DNA of 41,411 bases from a virus. The stretch is from positions 1-41,411 of IMG/VR virus record IMGVR_UViG_3300017708_000870; one strand, written 5' to 3'. Position 1 is the first letter of the stretch, and every line of letters starts with the position of its first letter. The notes below the pieces were generated by a model. It had not been told where the DNA came from. It did not search any database and worked only from the letters and a program-made list of their open reading frames with translations. The translations under genes were made by a program, and so were the position numbers. This document shows, piece by piece, positions 23,514-32,632 of the stretch.

Positions 23514-24601
23514 AGTCATTAACACGATGTGAAGAAGTAGTCAACTTTAGAGAGAAGACCAGAGAGTGCAAAGGCATACTCGCTGGTCAATATCCGCATG
23601 TCGTAGAGGATAAAATTTATTACCAAATGGAAACACCTAAAGAGGTTCACTATGCTCAACGAGGTGATGCAGGTTATCGTAAACCTTTGTATAACAATAT
23701 CATTAAAAAATCTTTATCTGCTCATAACTTTAGTGTCTTTTATGATTCAAATCCGAACACTCCTGATGATGAGCGATTTAAAGCAGTAGGCGGATATCAC
23801 GTTGGTCGAGCATCGGTAAAGACTCCGTGGACATTAGGTTTACATCAAGCGTCATTGTATGGTGAATTGAGTGATTGCGAGATCAGCAGCAACTTAGATG
23901 TGGTAGAGTTCAAAGACCCTGTGTGGCCTGAGTTTACTAAGTTACTATTTCACGATGATTTCTACCACCCCAGACACGCAAACGGTCTTTACGTATTCAA
24001 GTCACATAACGGTATCGAGTGGACGGAGTATCACGACAAACCAATATTCAGCACACTCACCGAATGTGAAAGTCCACACGAAGAGTGTCTCGCGTTCGAT
24101 ACTCATCCGAGTATTTTTTATGACAGAAACCGAGATGATTACGTCATATACATGAGAGGTAATCTAAAACTCGGTGTTCGTCATGTGATGTACGCAAGAT
24201 CTAAAGATTTGATTGAGTGGACAAAACCAAAACTAATTAAGACTGATCCATCCTTCGATTTTAATCAGGGTAATTTATATTTCATGTGTGCAAAACCATA
24301 CGCGAGTAAGTATCTTGCCTTTCCACCACACTTCAAAAACGAAGTGATCTCTGATAACAATCGTAGATACCACGACACAAAAACTCAAATTATGATTTCT
24401 GATGATGCAGAGAACTGGAGAGCGGTAGGTAGTTTGTTCGAAGGTCAAACAAACGGACACATGGACTTTCCTCATGTTGCATCTTTCAGAGTAGAAGATG
24501 ATAAAGTTGCTTTATATGTTCATGAGGGGTTTATGTCAACACAAGGTAAACTTGTAAGATATACAATTGATAAGGAGGAAGTGGATGCACTCTTTAAATA
24601 A
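23510..24601 (+). CDS. Beta-propeller glycosidase-like protein (GH32/43 type)
   Basis: 363 aa, GTG start preceded by GAGGAAGAA. Repeated blade-like pieces suggest a five-bladed propeller: FSVFYDSNPNTP, FYHPRHANGLYVFKSHNGIE, AFDTHPSIFYDRNRDDYVIY, HVMYARSKDLIEWTKPKL and MISDDAENWRAVG. The pieces with W-T after a DLIE or NGIE motif are typical of GH32/GH43-type sugar hydrolases or inactive relatives. There is no signal peptide, so it acts in the cell or in the virion. It could trim a glycan or bind it; catalytic acids cannot be assigned safely by eye. Confidence 0.6.
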   Translation: MKSLTRCEEVVNFREKTRECKGILAGQYPHVVEDKIYYQMETPKEVHYAQRGDAGYRKPLYNNIIKKSLSAHNFSVFYDSNPNTPDDERFKAVGGYHVGRASVKTPWTLGLHQASLYGELSDCEISSNLDVVEFKDPVWPEFTKLLFHDDFYHPRHANGLYVFKSHNGIEWTEYHDKPIFSTLTECESPHEECLAFDTHPSIFYDRNRDDYVIYMRGNLKLGVRHVMYARSKDLIEWTKPKLIKTDPSFDFNQGNLYFMCAKPYASKYLAFPPHFKNEVISDNNRRYHDTKTQIMISDDAENWRAVGSLFEGQTNGHMDFPHVASFRVEDDKVALYVHEGFMSTQGKLVRYTIDKEEVDALFK

Positions 24602-25409
24602 AGAAGGATACAATCTACAAGTTTCAAAATTTATACATTTTGGTAATAGTCTCGTTCAACTCACGAATGCTATTGATTTAGCAAAGAACACTAAGTCATT
24701 ATTGATGCTTCCAAACATGGGAACTTGCAATGAGGCTTATGAATTCTTGTCTAGACTACCAAACTTCTCTTATACAAACGGAGGTGGTTGCAACGAGACA
24801 TTAGAGAGCAAGTTTTATTTTAAGGATGAGTGTTGGGGTCACGAGATAAACAATGATACCCGCAGAGAAATACTCCAGTCAGACATTTATCCACATCTTG
24901 AATATGAGGATATAAACCTCACCGATGATGATTTGGTCATTCATATTCGAAGCGGAAATATTTTCGGAGGATGGGTTCACAAAAACTATGCTCAACCACC
25001 GATGAGTTTTTATGATAAAGTTATCAAAGAAGCGAATCCAAAAAAGATTATAATTGTAGCAGAGGATGATAAAAATCCATGCGTAAAAGGTATACTCGAA
25101 AAATATGAAAATTCATTTGTCTCTCACACAAATCTCAAGACCAGCATTAGTATTATTTTAAGTGCAAAGAAACTAGCGATTGGGTTTGGAACATTTGGAT
25201 GGATGCAGGCTCTGCTGTCAACGAACATACATACTTTGTGGTGTCCAAATGTTTGCACCGATGTTTTTGATACTGAGTTTGATAATGGAGATCCATTTAC
25301 AATTATAAGACATGTATTTGAAGATTACATTGATTTAGGTGAATGGGAATGCTCGGAAGAGCAACTCCAATTAATGATGGGAGATATAAATGTTGTTACA
25401 GTTATCTGA
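24585..25409 (+). CDS. Fucosyltransferase-like glycosyltransferase
   Basis: 274 aa from ATG 24585, which follows a strong AAGGAGGAA site. It has DLVIHIRSGNIFGGW (about 116-130), the H-x-R-x-G/D motif of GT11/GT23-type fucosyltransferases, and KIIIVAEDDKNPC with a later SAKKLAIGFGTFGWMQALLS for donor binding. The N-terminus (VSKFIHFGNSLVQLTNAIDLAK) fits the family's first domain. Donor unknown. Overlaps the next gene by 20 bp. Confidence 0.6.
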   Translation: MHSLNKEGYNLQVSKFIHFGNSLVQLTNAIDLAKNTKSLLMLPNMGTCNEAYEFLSRLPNFSYTNGGGCNETLESKFYFKDECWGHEINNDTRREILQSDIYPHLEYEDINLTDDDLVIHIRSGNIFGGWVHKNYAQPPMSFYDKVIKEANPKKIIIVAEDDKNPCVKGILEKYENSFVSHTNLKTSISIILSAKKLAIGFGTFGWMQALLSTNIHTLWCPNVCTDVFDTEFDNGDPFTIIRHVFEDYIDLGEWECSEEQLQLMMGDINVVTVI

Positions 25410-26040
25410 ATTAATAGGGAAGCATTCCCTAAACATCAAAGGTGTGTACCATATCGGTGCGCATCATGGTCAGGAGTTCGAGTCTTACAAGAAGTGGTGT
25501 ATCAATAACATTATCTTCTTCGAGGCGTTTGGACCAAATTACTTGAAACTAAGAGAATACATCGACTCTCAGGAAACTGAGGGTATGAATATTCACATGG
25601 AAAATATTGCTCTTGGTCATCGTGATGGTGAACACCCGTTGTATGTTGAGACAGAGAATAAATCTATGTCCTGCTCTCTTCTGAAACCAAAGGTGCATTT
25701 AGACTTATACCCTAAAATTACTTTTGACGAAGAGGTTAATGTGAAGCAGACGTTCTTGGATAAGTTTGTGATTGAAAAGAATGTTGATACTAGTAAGTTT
25801 AATTTTATCAATATCGATGTTCAGGGTTATGAACTTGAAGTGTTCAAGGGTGCTGCACATACACTAAATGACATCGACTACATCTACACAGAAGTAAACA
25901 ATGACGAATTGTATGAAAATTGTGTACAGATGAGTGACCTCGATGAATTTTTAGGTGACCTGTGGGGTTTTGAAAGAATAGAGACGAAGTTAGTCGGTAA
26001 CCAGAAATGGGGAGACGCACTCTATGTTAAGCGACAGTAA
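25390..26040 (+). CDS. FkbM-family methyltransferase
   Basis: 216 aa. FkbM pattern: VYHIGAHHGQEFESYKKW (SAM site), IIFFEAFGPNYLKLREYI, IALGHRDGEHPLYVE, then FINIDVQGYELEVFKGA and YIYTEVNNDELYE. The family O-methylates sugars and other small acceptors. The ATG at 25390 lies in the end of the upstream gene with GGGAG before it. Second methyltransferase of the island. Confidence 0.88.
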   Translation: MLLQLSELIGKHSLNIKGVYHIGAHHGQEFESYKKWCINNIIFFEAFGPNYLKLREYIDSQETEGMNIHMENIALGHRDGEHPLYVETENKSMSCSLLKPKVHLDLYPKITFDEEVNVKQTFLDKFVIEKNVDTSKFNFINIDVQGYELEVFKGAAHTLNDIDYIYTEVNNDELYENCVQMSDLDEFLGDLWGFERIETKLVGNQKWGDALYVKRQ

Positions 26041-26965
26041 GATTGCAATATTCTGTACGGGAGATAGTAATTATATCCCGCAAATGATGATGGCATTAAC
26101 GATTGCTTGCAAGAAAAATAGTTTCGATCCATTTATCATTACTGACGCTTCTGACTCTGAATTAAAATTAATTCACGACGCTGGTATCAATACGCTCCAA
26201 GTTGACCTCAAGGAGCAGTTTGATCGACATAACAAGAACTGGCCCTCTCAAAGTTTTTGGTGGTGTTACGGTCCCACCCAACTCCATGATCTAGGATATG
26301 ATTACAGTATTTTTATTGACGCTGATGTATTGTGTGTCCAAGAATTAGATACGAGTATTTTCACGGATGAACTTGAGATCGCTGCTCGACAATTAGAAAC
26401 TGAGAATGAATATAACTCTGGTGTAATACTATTCAACAACAAAAAAATGGTCAGTAAAAGACTTTACACTAGATTCATAGAGGCATATACCCCTATGTCA
26501 ACCTTGCTGTTCGAAGAGTTTCATGGTGGTAGAGTTCATGACCAACAAGTTTTATCTGCAATAGGATCAAAACCAAATCAATACACAGAGTTTTTATCTA
26601 AACTTGGATCTTTCAATATTACAAATTTAGGTGTAGAATGGAATTATCAGTTTCATCGTGCAGAGGGTCAAAACGATGAGTTCATGGACATGGATTATGA
26701 AGAAGTGAAAGAGAAAGTATACTTTGCACATTTTCTGTTATCACGACCGTGGTTACATCATACACAGTGGGGAGGGACACATGGACTTTTTAAAACTGAA
26801 GACTTCCCACATGGATGGGTTGTCAAAAGCAGACACGGTGAACCAAAACCTGAGACTAGATTACAGTTTGTTATGGACTGGAGAGAAGAGGTTCGCTCCA
26901 TCGAAAATGTTTTAGGTCTACAACTATTCAATGATTTCGGTAAACTGGAGGATATGTCGTTATGA
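26024..26965 (+). CDS. Glycosyltransferase, GT8-like
   Basis: 313 aa. YSIFIDADVLCVQEL holds the DAD metal site (99-101), preceded by WCYGPTQLHDLGYD; further on come YNSGVILFNNKK and AHFLLSRPWLHH, the order seen in GT8 (glycogenin/galactosyltransferase) enzymes. Retaining transferase predicted. Overlap of 17 bp with the FkbM gene and ATGA to the next. Confidence 0.7.
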   Translation: MLSDSKIAIFCTGDSNYIPQMMMALTIACKKNSFDPFIITDASDSELKLIHDAGINTLQVDLKEQFDRHNKNWPSQSFWWCYGPTQLHDLGYDYSIFIDADVLCVQELDTSIFTDELEIAARQLETENEYNSGVILFNNKKMVSKRLYTRFIEAYTPMSTLLFEEFHGGRVHDQQVLSAIGSKPNQYTEFLSKLGSFNITNLGVEWNYQFHRAEGQNDEFMDMDYEEVKEKVYFAHFLLSRPWLHHTQWGGTHGLFKTEDFPHGWVVKSRHGEPKPETRLQFVMDWREEVRSIENVLGLQLFNDFGKLEDMSL

Positions 26966-27750
26966 TAAAGAAAGTTATTGCATCACTTGGTATAAAAGAT
27001 GAAGAGTGGATTATCGAGAAGACACTAAAGGTCTTGGATAGATTTTGCGATAAAATTATTATTGTAGATGATCACAGCACAGATAACACTGAGAAGATTT
27101 GTAGATCATTCGATAAGGTAGAGTGGTATGTAAACGTCGAGCATGACTGGAAAGTTCGTACGGACGGTATTCAAAAACTCACTGCTATAAATGCAATCAA
27201 ACCTCACAATCCTGACTATGTTCTTTTTCTAGATGCTGATGAGATACCATTTAGAAACATGCCTCAGTTTATCGATGAAAGAGACGATACCATTGATCTG
27301 TGGAAACTCCCGTTTGTTCATTTGTGGGGGGACGAGAAGCATTACAGAGTTGATAAGTTTTATACATCCAAAGGTATAGAGGTAAACTATGATCCTTTCT
27401 GTGGTCCCGCTGTTTATGGTCTTGGTGGAGGATCTAAAAAAGGATTCTTAATGCGTTGGAGAGATGGTTATGATTATCAATACAGAACCGATCATCACGT
27501 TTTACCTATGGAACCAATGAACGTACCAGGCGATTACGGTGTATCAAACGAAACAGGTATTTTACACTATGGTAAAATATCAGACTATTTTAAGACTGGT
27601 AAAAAAGATGAAGATTACGCAGTCATGAGATCACATACGATGGGATTCGATCTTCAAGATAGAATCAAGCATCACGAAGAATGTCGAAATGAAGAAAACT
27701 TGATTGTCGATAAAGTAAAACCTGAATGGTTTTGGGAGGACATTACATGA
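26962..27750 (+). CDS. Glycosyltransferase family 2
   Basis: 262 aa. Clear GT2 start: VIASLGIKDEEWIIEKTLK, then IIIVDDHSTDNTEKI, and YVLFLDADEIPFR with DADE (91-94). The remainder (YDPFCGPAVYGLGG, ILHYGKISDYF) belongs to the acceptor domain. Inverting transferase, sugar unknown. Coupled to the next gene by ATGA. Confidence 0.82.
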   Translation: MIKKVIASLGIKDEEWIIEKTLKVLDRFCDKIIIVDDHSTDNTEKICRSFDKVEWYVNVEHDWKVRTDGIQKLTAINAIKPHNPDYVLFLDADEIPFRNMPQFIDERDDTIDLWKLPFVHLWGDEKHYRVDKFYTSKGIEVNYDPFCGPAVYGLGGGSKKGFLMRWRDGYDYQYRTDHHVLPMEPMNVPGDYGVSNETGILHYGKISDYFKTGKKDEDYAVMRSHTMGFDLQDRIKHHEECRNEENLIVDKVKPEWFWEDIT

Positions 27751-28688
27751 TAGATGTTGTAATTCCAACACACATAAAAGACACAGAGACATTGGAACTT
27801 TGCATAGAGCATGTGAAGAAAAATGTCATGAACTTAAATAAGGTGTACATTGTATCCAAAGATAGACTCTCGGACAATGCAGAGTGGATACCTGAAAGTG
27901 ACTTTCCATTTTCTCTAAATGATGTTATTGATATCATCGGAGAGAGTTGGAGAACGACTTGGTATTACCAGCAAGTTCTTAAGTTCTATGTGCATGAGGC
28001 ATGCGAGGATGTTCTTGATGATTATTTGATTGTCGATTCAGATACAATGTTACTTCGACCCGTAGACTTTATCGATGAAGTAATGAATGTTGTTTACTTC
28101 AATTACAGTCTATCAGAAAGATGTTTACCTTACTACGAACACATGAGTAAACTAGTCCCTACTTTGGGAACTACTGATGAAAAGTCTGGAGTGACTCATA
28201 GTATGGTTTTCTCTAGAGACGTTTTGAATGACTTGAAAGGCACAGTTGAAAGTATTCATAGTAAGTCACTGTGGGAAATGTTTTTAGAAATCACATTATC
28301 ACCATACACAACTGTTGTGGGTGATCAATCTATAAACGGAACTGGTAGAGCATCCGAGTACGAGTTGTACTTTAATTACATCAGACGTTTCCATCCTGAT
28401 AGAGTTAAGTTAAGAAAACTAAACAGCATCTTAGCCTACAAGGGACATTTGTTTGAGGTCGATCATTATCACGCTTCGAGAACAAACTCATCACCTTCGG
28501 TTGAATTCTTCAAGAACAAAGTTGAATTCAAAGATCTTGAGGATTCTTTCAGGTATGTTATTGACAAGTCGAAAGAAGAAAAGTACGATAGCGTAACATT
28601 TCAGAAACATACTCGTCAAAACTTTGAACACTATAAGTCAGACTCACTGACATATTTAAAAGAGAGCGTTCATGCTAAGAATCAATGA
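27747..28688 (+). CDS. Putative glycosyltransferase (DUF6492-like)
   Basis: 313 aa from the ATG at 27747. MIDVVIPTHIKDTETL at the start, WYYQQVLKFYVHE, DYLIVDSDTMLLRPVDF with DSD (97-99), and THSMVFSRDVLNDL form the layout of a GT-A-type family often labelled DUF6492. Activity is predicted from the DxD and context, not known. It overlaps the next gene by 17 bp. Confidence 0.65.
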   Translation: MIDVVIPTHIKDTETLELCIEHVKKNVMNLNKVYIVSKDRLSDNAEWIPESDFPFSLNDVIDIIGESWRTTWYYQQVLKFYVHEACEDVLDDYLIVDSDTMLLRPVDFIDEVMNVVYFNYSLSERCLPYYEHMSKLVPTLGTTDEKSGVTHSMVFSRDVLNDLKGTVESIHSKSLWEMFLEITLSPYTTVVGDQSINGTGRASEYELYFNYIRRFHPDRVKLRKLNSILAYKGHLFEVDHYHASRTNSSPSVEFFKNKVEFKDLEDSFRYVIDKSKEEKYDSVTFQKHTRQNFEHYKSDSLTYLKESVHAKNQ

Positions 28689-29517
28689 AATAACTCGTGG
28701 ACGCATGGGTAACAAAATCTTGCATTACAACACACTCGCTCAACTAGGAGCGTCTAAGAATCAAGATGTTTCATGTGCAGTGTGGGAAGATCAACGTTTT
28801 TTTGCGGATACGATCAAACACAGATCACCAGAAAATCCTGAAACAAAACTTTCTTGGAAAGAAATCGTCAACAATCCTACGATGAGTTTTCGAAAGGATA
28901 TCGATTATGAGATCGATGAATATGCAATTCATAATGTGTTCTGGAGAGTTACAAAACAAGACCCTCGAAACTTTTTAAAGATCGCAGATCAATACAAAAA
29001 GAAACTCAGAACTGATGTGATCACTGTAGGTGTTCATTTTAGGGGGACTGATATTCTTGGAGGAGATGGTAACGGTGGTCGTGAGATTCATACCCCAGAG
29101 TATTATAAAAACGCGATTGATTTTGTTGTAGATAATTATCCAGAAACACACTTCTATCTCTGCACAGATGATATGAGTTTTATAAGTTTTAGAGAGACTG
29201 TTGATTACTTACAGAGAGAGAATCTTAGTTTTAGTATAGGTAGTCCTGACAAGTATGATGATTTTTCTACACTCGCTGAATGTGATATATTGATCTCATC
29301 TTCTAGTACATTTGTTGTGTGTGCTGGTTTCTTGGGTAAGAAAAATAAGAAGATAATTCATAGTAAAGAGTGGATAAATAAGAATGTAGAGCATACACTA
29401 TGGCATCCAACAGACCCAGTAGATGTTAGAGAGTGGCAGTTAAGTTTCGATGAGTTTTGGGTAGAGTTGTATAGATCAGGTGGTAATGAATTTTATGAAT
29501 TATGGAGTGTGGTATGA
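28672..29517 (+). CDS. Fucosyltransferase-like GT-B enzyme (GT11/GT23-like), copy 2
   Basis: 281 aa. VHFRGTD (121-127) is the GDP-sugar motif of GT11-type enzymes; FYLCTDDMSF and ISSSSTFVVCAGFLG, with IIHSKEWI, follow as in the 18710 gene. The start RMGNKILHYNTLAQLGASKN is also shared. The two genes are about 9 kb apart and look like paralogues that have diverged well beyond recent duplication. This copy is longer by 44 residues. Confidence 0.68.
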   Translation: MLRINEITRGRMGNKILHYNTLAQLGASKNQDVSCAVWEDQRFFADTIKHRSPENPETKLSWKEIVNNPTMSFRKDIDYEIDEYAIHNVFWRVTKQDPRNFLKIADQYKKKLRTDVITVGVHFRGTDILGGDGNGGREIHTPEYYKNAIDFVVDNYPETHFYLCTDDMSFISFRETVDYLQRENLSFSIGSPDKYDDFSTLAECDILISSSSTFVVCAGFLGKKNKKIIHSKEWINKNVEHTLWHPTDPVDVREWQLSFDEFWVELYRSGGNEFYELWSVV

Positions 29518-30215
29518 TAATTGATTACGATACAAGTAAGTATGATTTCTCGGGACTGGTGGGTTCATTGTTTGACTCACCTTTGTCTGAACTTGATAAC
29601 CAAGAAGAAAAGAAGAATCTTACACTAGGTAACGATACTCGAACATCGTTTCATAAAGTGTTTTATCAAAGACTAGATGAAGGGTGGGAAGACTTCGAAT
29701 ATACCTACATCTCATTTGTTCGGGATGTCATCTTTCCTTTGTTTGAGGATGATTCGTTGATCTACCAAAAGACTCCAGGCATCCGTTTCAACAGACCAGG
29801 CGCAAAAGCAGTTTATCGATGGCACAGTGACGGTGACTCATTCCATAAACACCCGCTGGGTGAGATCAATGTTTTTCTACCACTAACTAAAGCATTCGAC
29901 ACAAACACCATGTGGGTAGAGTCACTGCCTGGTCTTGGTGACTTTAAACCACTTGAGATGGATTATGGTCAAGTTTATCTTGGTTATTTGAATCAATGTC
30001 GTCATGGTAACAAAGACAATGATACTGGTAAAACAAGAGTAAGTTTTGACTTTAGAGTTATTCCAGGCTTTGCTTATGATGACACCTGCACAAAGGTAAC
30101 CTGCACAACCAAGTCACCATTCTTAGTCGGTGGATACTATGAAAAGATGGAGAGAGATGATACTCCAAAAACGTTTGATGAAGATGAAAATGATAAGTTA
30201 GGGGCTGCTTGCTGA
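29514..30215 (+). CDS. StrG-like / 2OG-Fe(II) oxygenase-like protein
   Basis: 233 aa from ATG 29514. The core YRWHSDGDSFHKHPLGEINV contains an H-x-D metal pair, followed by FLPLTKAFDTNTMWVES, then QCRHGNKDNDTGKTRVSFDF, where a distal His and an Arg for the co-substrate fit the double-stranded beta-helix of 2OG/Fe(II) dioxygenases. The pattern resembles the streptomycin-cluster protein StrG. It may hydroxylate a sugar or a protein side chain. The enzyme class is supported by motif order; substrate unknown. Confidence 0.55.
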   Translation: MIIDYDTSKYDFSGLVGSLFDSPLSELDNQEEKKNLTLGNDTRTSFHKVFYQRLDEGWEDFEYTYISFVRDVIFPLFEDDSLIYQKTPGIRFNRPGAKAVYRWHSDGDSFHKHPLGEINVFLPLTKAFDTNTMWVESLPGLGDFKPLEMDYGQVYLGYLNQCRHGNKDNDTGKTRVSFDFRVIPGFAYDDTCTKVTCTTKSPFLVGGYYEKMERDDTPKTFDEDENDKLGAAC

Positions 30216-30859
30216 TGTTAGAAGTTTGTCTTAGAAAATATGGTTTGTCTGATCCGTGGGATGTAGTTGATTTGTTTGAACGAACAATTGCAGATTACGC
30301 AGGAAGTAAGTATGCTGTAACCGTTGACAGTTGCACTAATGCGATGTTTCTGTGTTTAAAATATCTTAAGTTCGAGGATGAAATTACTATACCCGCGAGA
30401 ACATATGTTTCTGTTCCATGCACGATCATCCACGCTGGTTGTCAGGTGAAGTTTGAAGATGCTGATTGGACGGGAGCATATCCACTCAAACCTACACCTG
30501 TTTACGATGGTGCTGTTCACATGTGTAGAGACATGTATAAATCCGACACGTTTCATTGTTTGTCATTCCATAGAAAGAAGCACATACCTATTGGAAAAGG
30601 TGGTATGATACTCACTGATAACAAGGAAGCGTACGAATGGTTTAAGGTTGCACGATATGAGGGAAGACACATGGACAGGTTCTATAAGGATGATGAGTTT
30701 GATGTCATCGGATGGAATATGTACATGACACCCGAACAAGCAGCAAAAGGACTGTTGCTCTTCCATGAAAAAATTAAAGATGTAAACCCCGACGTTGAAA
30801 CTTCTGGAAACTACAATGATTTATCGAGATTTCCAATGTACGAGAAAGCGAATAGGTAA
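30215..30859 (+). CDS. Half-length DegT/DnrJ/EryC1 aminotransferase
   Basis: 214 aa, while family members are usually about 370. It holds the large-domain parts: AGSKYAVTVDSCTNAMFLCL, ITIPARTYVSVPCTIIHAGC, and FHRKKHIPIGKGGMILTDN with the lysine that would bind PLP. The sequence then ends soon after YMTPEQAAKGLL, so the C-terminal small domain is missing. The stop is clean and the next gene follows at once, so this looks like a natural short form rather than an assembly error. Sugar transamination is the family role; activity here is uncertain. Confidence 0.72.
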   Translation: MLEVCLRKYGLSDPWDVVDLFERTIADYAGSKYAVTVDSCTNAMFLCLKYLKFEDEITIPARTYVSVPCTIIHAGCQVKFEDADWTGAYPLKPTPVYDGAVHMCRDMYKSDTFHCLSFHRKKHIPIGKGGMILTDNKEAYEWFKVARYEGRHMDRFYKDDEFDVIGWNMYMTPEQAAKGLLLFHEKIKDVNPDVETSGNYNDLSRFPMYEKANR

Positions 30860-30862
30860 GTT

Positions 30863-31681
30863 ATGCGAACAAAAATTATTGCCGAAATTGGTATCAATCA
30901 CAATGGTTCTGTGGAAATCGCCAAGTCTCTCATCGACGTTGCGAGTGTTGCTGGATGTGATTATGTAAAGTTTCAAAAGAGAAATCCAGACGTATGTGTT
31001 CCCGAAGAACAAAAACATAAAATAAAAGAAACCCCGTGGGGTAAGATGTCATATCTCACTTATAAAAAGAGGACAGAGTTCAACAAAGAGCAGTATGTAG
31101 AATTATTCGATTACTGTAAGCATCGTGGAATTGAAATGTTTGCCTCTGTTTGGGATAGAGACTCGGTTGACTTCATGCGTCACTTTACAAAAGTCATGAA
31201 GATCCCATCTGCATTGATTACTGATTTAGACTTAGTGCAATATGCTCGCTTCCATGCAGATTTTTTGATGATATCTACTGGTATGAGTACCGAAGATGAA
31301 ATTACTAGATGTGTAGAGGTTGGTAACCCAAGTTTGATTTTCCACACTAACTCATCATACCCCTCACCAGTAGAAGATTTAAATCTAAATTATATCGATC
31401 ACTTGAAAAGAACCTATCCAGAGAAAGAGATAGGTTACAGCGGTCACGAGTTTGGTTTGGTCCCTAGTTATACCGCTGTTGTCAAAGGTGCAACGTGGAT
31501 TGAAAGACACATTACACTCGACAGAACAATGTGGGGTTCTGATCAGATGGCATCTGTTGAACCGCACGGACTTATGAAGTTGGTAAAAGATATACGAAGC
31601 ATTGAAGCATCATTGGGTCAGGGAGGACGTAGAGAAGTTTTTGAATCTGAGTTATCAAAAAGAAAATCATTAAGAGGTTAA
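30863..31681 (+). CDS. neuB: NeuB-like N-acetylneuraminate (nonulosonic acid) synthase
   Basis: 272 aa. NeuB condenses a hexosamine with PEP to make a nine-carbon acid. The TIM-barrel is recognisable: IIAEIGINHNGSVEIAKSLI, DYVKFQKRNPDV, then FASVWDRDSVDF, KIPSALITDLDL, MISTGMSTEDEI, IFHTNSSYPSP, IGYSGHEFGL and WIERHITLDRTMWGSDQ. The C-terminal SAF (antifreeze-like) domain present in typical NeuB (about 345 aa) is absent. The SAF domain normally helps form the active site in the dimer, so activity must rely on the barrel or a partner. It directly precedes neuA. Confidence 0.9.
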   Translation: MRTKIIAEIGINHNGSVEIAKSLIDVASVAGCDYVKFQKRNPDVCVPEEQKHKIKETPWGKMSYLTYKKRTEFNKEQYVELFDYCKHRGIEMFASVWDRDSVDFMRHFTKVMKIPSALITDLDLVQYARFHADFLMISTGMSTEDEITRCVEVGNPSLIFHTNSSYPSPVEDLNLNYIDHLKRTYPEKEIGYSGHEFGLVPSYTAVVKGATWIERHITLDRTMWGSDQMASVEPHGLMKLVKDIRSIEASLGQGGRREVFESELSKRKSLRG

Positions 31682-31682
31682 T

Positions 31683-32318
31683 ATGAAAACAGTTGCATTG
31701 ATACCCGCGAGGGGTGGTAGCAAAGGTGTTCAGGATAAAAACGTTAGACTTCTGAACGACGAACCTTTAATTTTTTATACGATTACAGCGGCTAAATACT
31801 CTAATGTAGATGAGGTTTGGGTAAGCACCGATAGTAGTGTGATTAAGTCCGCTGCGTTAAGAGCAGGAGCAAAGGTCATTGACCGACCGAAAGAACTAGC
31901 AGGAGATAAAAGTCGAAGCGAAGAGGCTTTACTTCACTTCTGCGATAATGTTGAGGTTGATCGTTTAGTGTTTATACAAGCAACATCACCCCTATTGCAA
32001 CCAGATCACATAAATGGTGGTCTTGAAATGATGAATGAGTATGACTCTGTTTTTTCTGCTTTTAAAGAACATTGGTTGCCACGATGGACAATGGATGTAA
32101 AACCACAAAACTTTCATTCAGTAAACAGTCGTGGTATGAGACAAGACTATAAAGATGTATGGGTAGAGAACGGTGCTTTTTACATTACTAGTAAAGATCG
32201 ACTGGTCGAGTACAAAAGTAGACTAAGTGGAAACATAGGTGTGTATGAAATGAAACCACACCAAAGTGTCCAGATTGATACCGAACATGACTTTGAATTT
32301 TGTGAGAAACTATTATGA
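31683..32318 (+). CDS. neuA: NeuA-like CMP-sialic acid synthetase
   Basis: 211 aa. Activates the acid made by NeuB with CTP. Typical motifs: ALIPARGGSKGVQDKNVRLL, VWVSTDSSVIKSAA, LVFIQATSPLLQPDHI, and a closing SVQIDTEHDFEFCE. Length fits short bacterial NeuA. Follows neuB after one base, and its stop overlaps the HAD gene (ATGA). Confidence 0.92.
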   Translation: MKTVALIPARGGSKGVQDKNVRLLNDEPLIFYTITAAKYSNVDEVWVSTDSSVIKSAALRAGAKVIDRPKELAGDKSRSEEALLHFCDNVEVDRLVFIQATSPLLQPDHINGGLEMMNEYDSVFSAFKEHWLPRWTMDVKPQNFHSVNSRGMRQDYKDVWVENGAFYITSKDRLVEYKSRLSGNIGVYEMKPHQSVQIDTEHDFEFCEKLL

Positions 32319-32632
32319 TATACTGCTTTGACTTAGACGGAACTCTATGCACCCAAAGGGATGGTGATTACGAAAATGCGAAACCTTTCATGGATCGTAT
32401 TAAACATGTAAATAAATTACATAAGGCGGGTCACAAAATTATTATTGAAACTGCAAGGGGTAGTGGTAAAACAAAAGGTAAAGATTGGACTACCATTACT
32501 AACCTACAGTTGTTAGGATGGGGTCTTCTATTTGATGAGTTACGAACGGGTATAAAATTTAGTGCGGACGTTTATGTGGATGATCGCTCTATACACCCAG
32601 AACAGTTTTTTAACCCAGCGGTGAAACAATGA
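32315..32632 (+). CDS. HAD-superfamily sugar phosphatase-like protein
   Basis: 105 aa, a minimal HAD. CFDLDGTLC holds the nucleophile pair D6 and D8; IIIETARGSG is motif II and VYVDDRSIHP the metal-binding motif. Similar small HAD proteins occur in capsule clusters and dephosphorylate sugar phosphates. Between neuA and the 2-epimerase gene, it could act on a nonulosonic acid phosphate, but the pathway here may not need that step. ATGA overlaps on both sides. Confidence 0.8.
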   Translation: MIYCFDLDGTLCTQRDGDYENAKPFMDRIKHVNKLHKAGHKIIIETARGSGKTKGKDWTTITNLQLLGWGLLFDELRTGIKFSADVYVDDRSIHPEQFFNPAVKQ

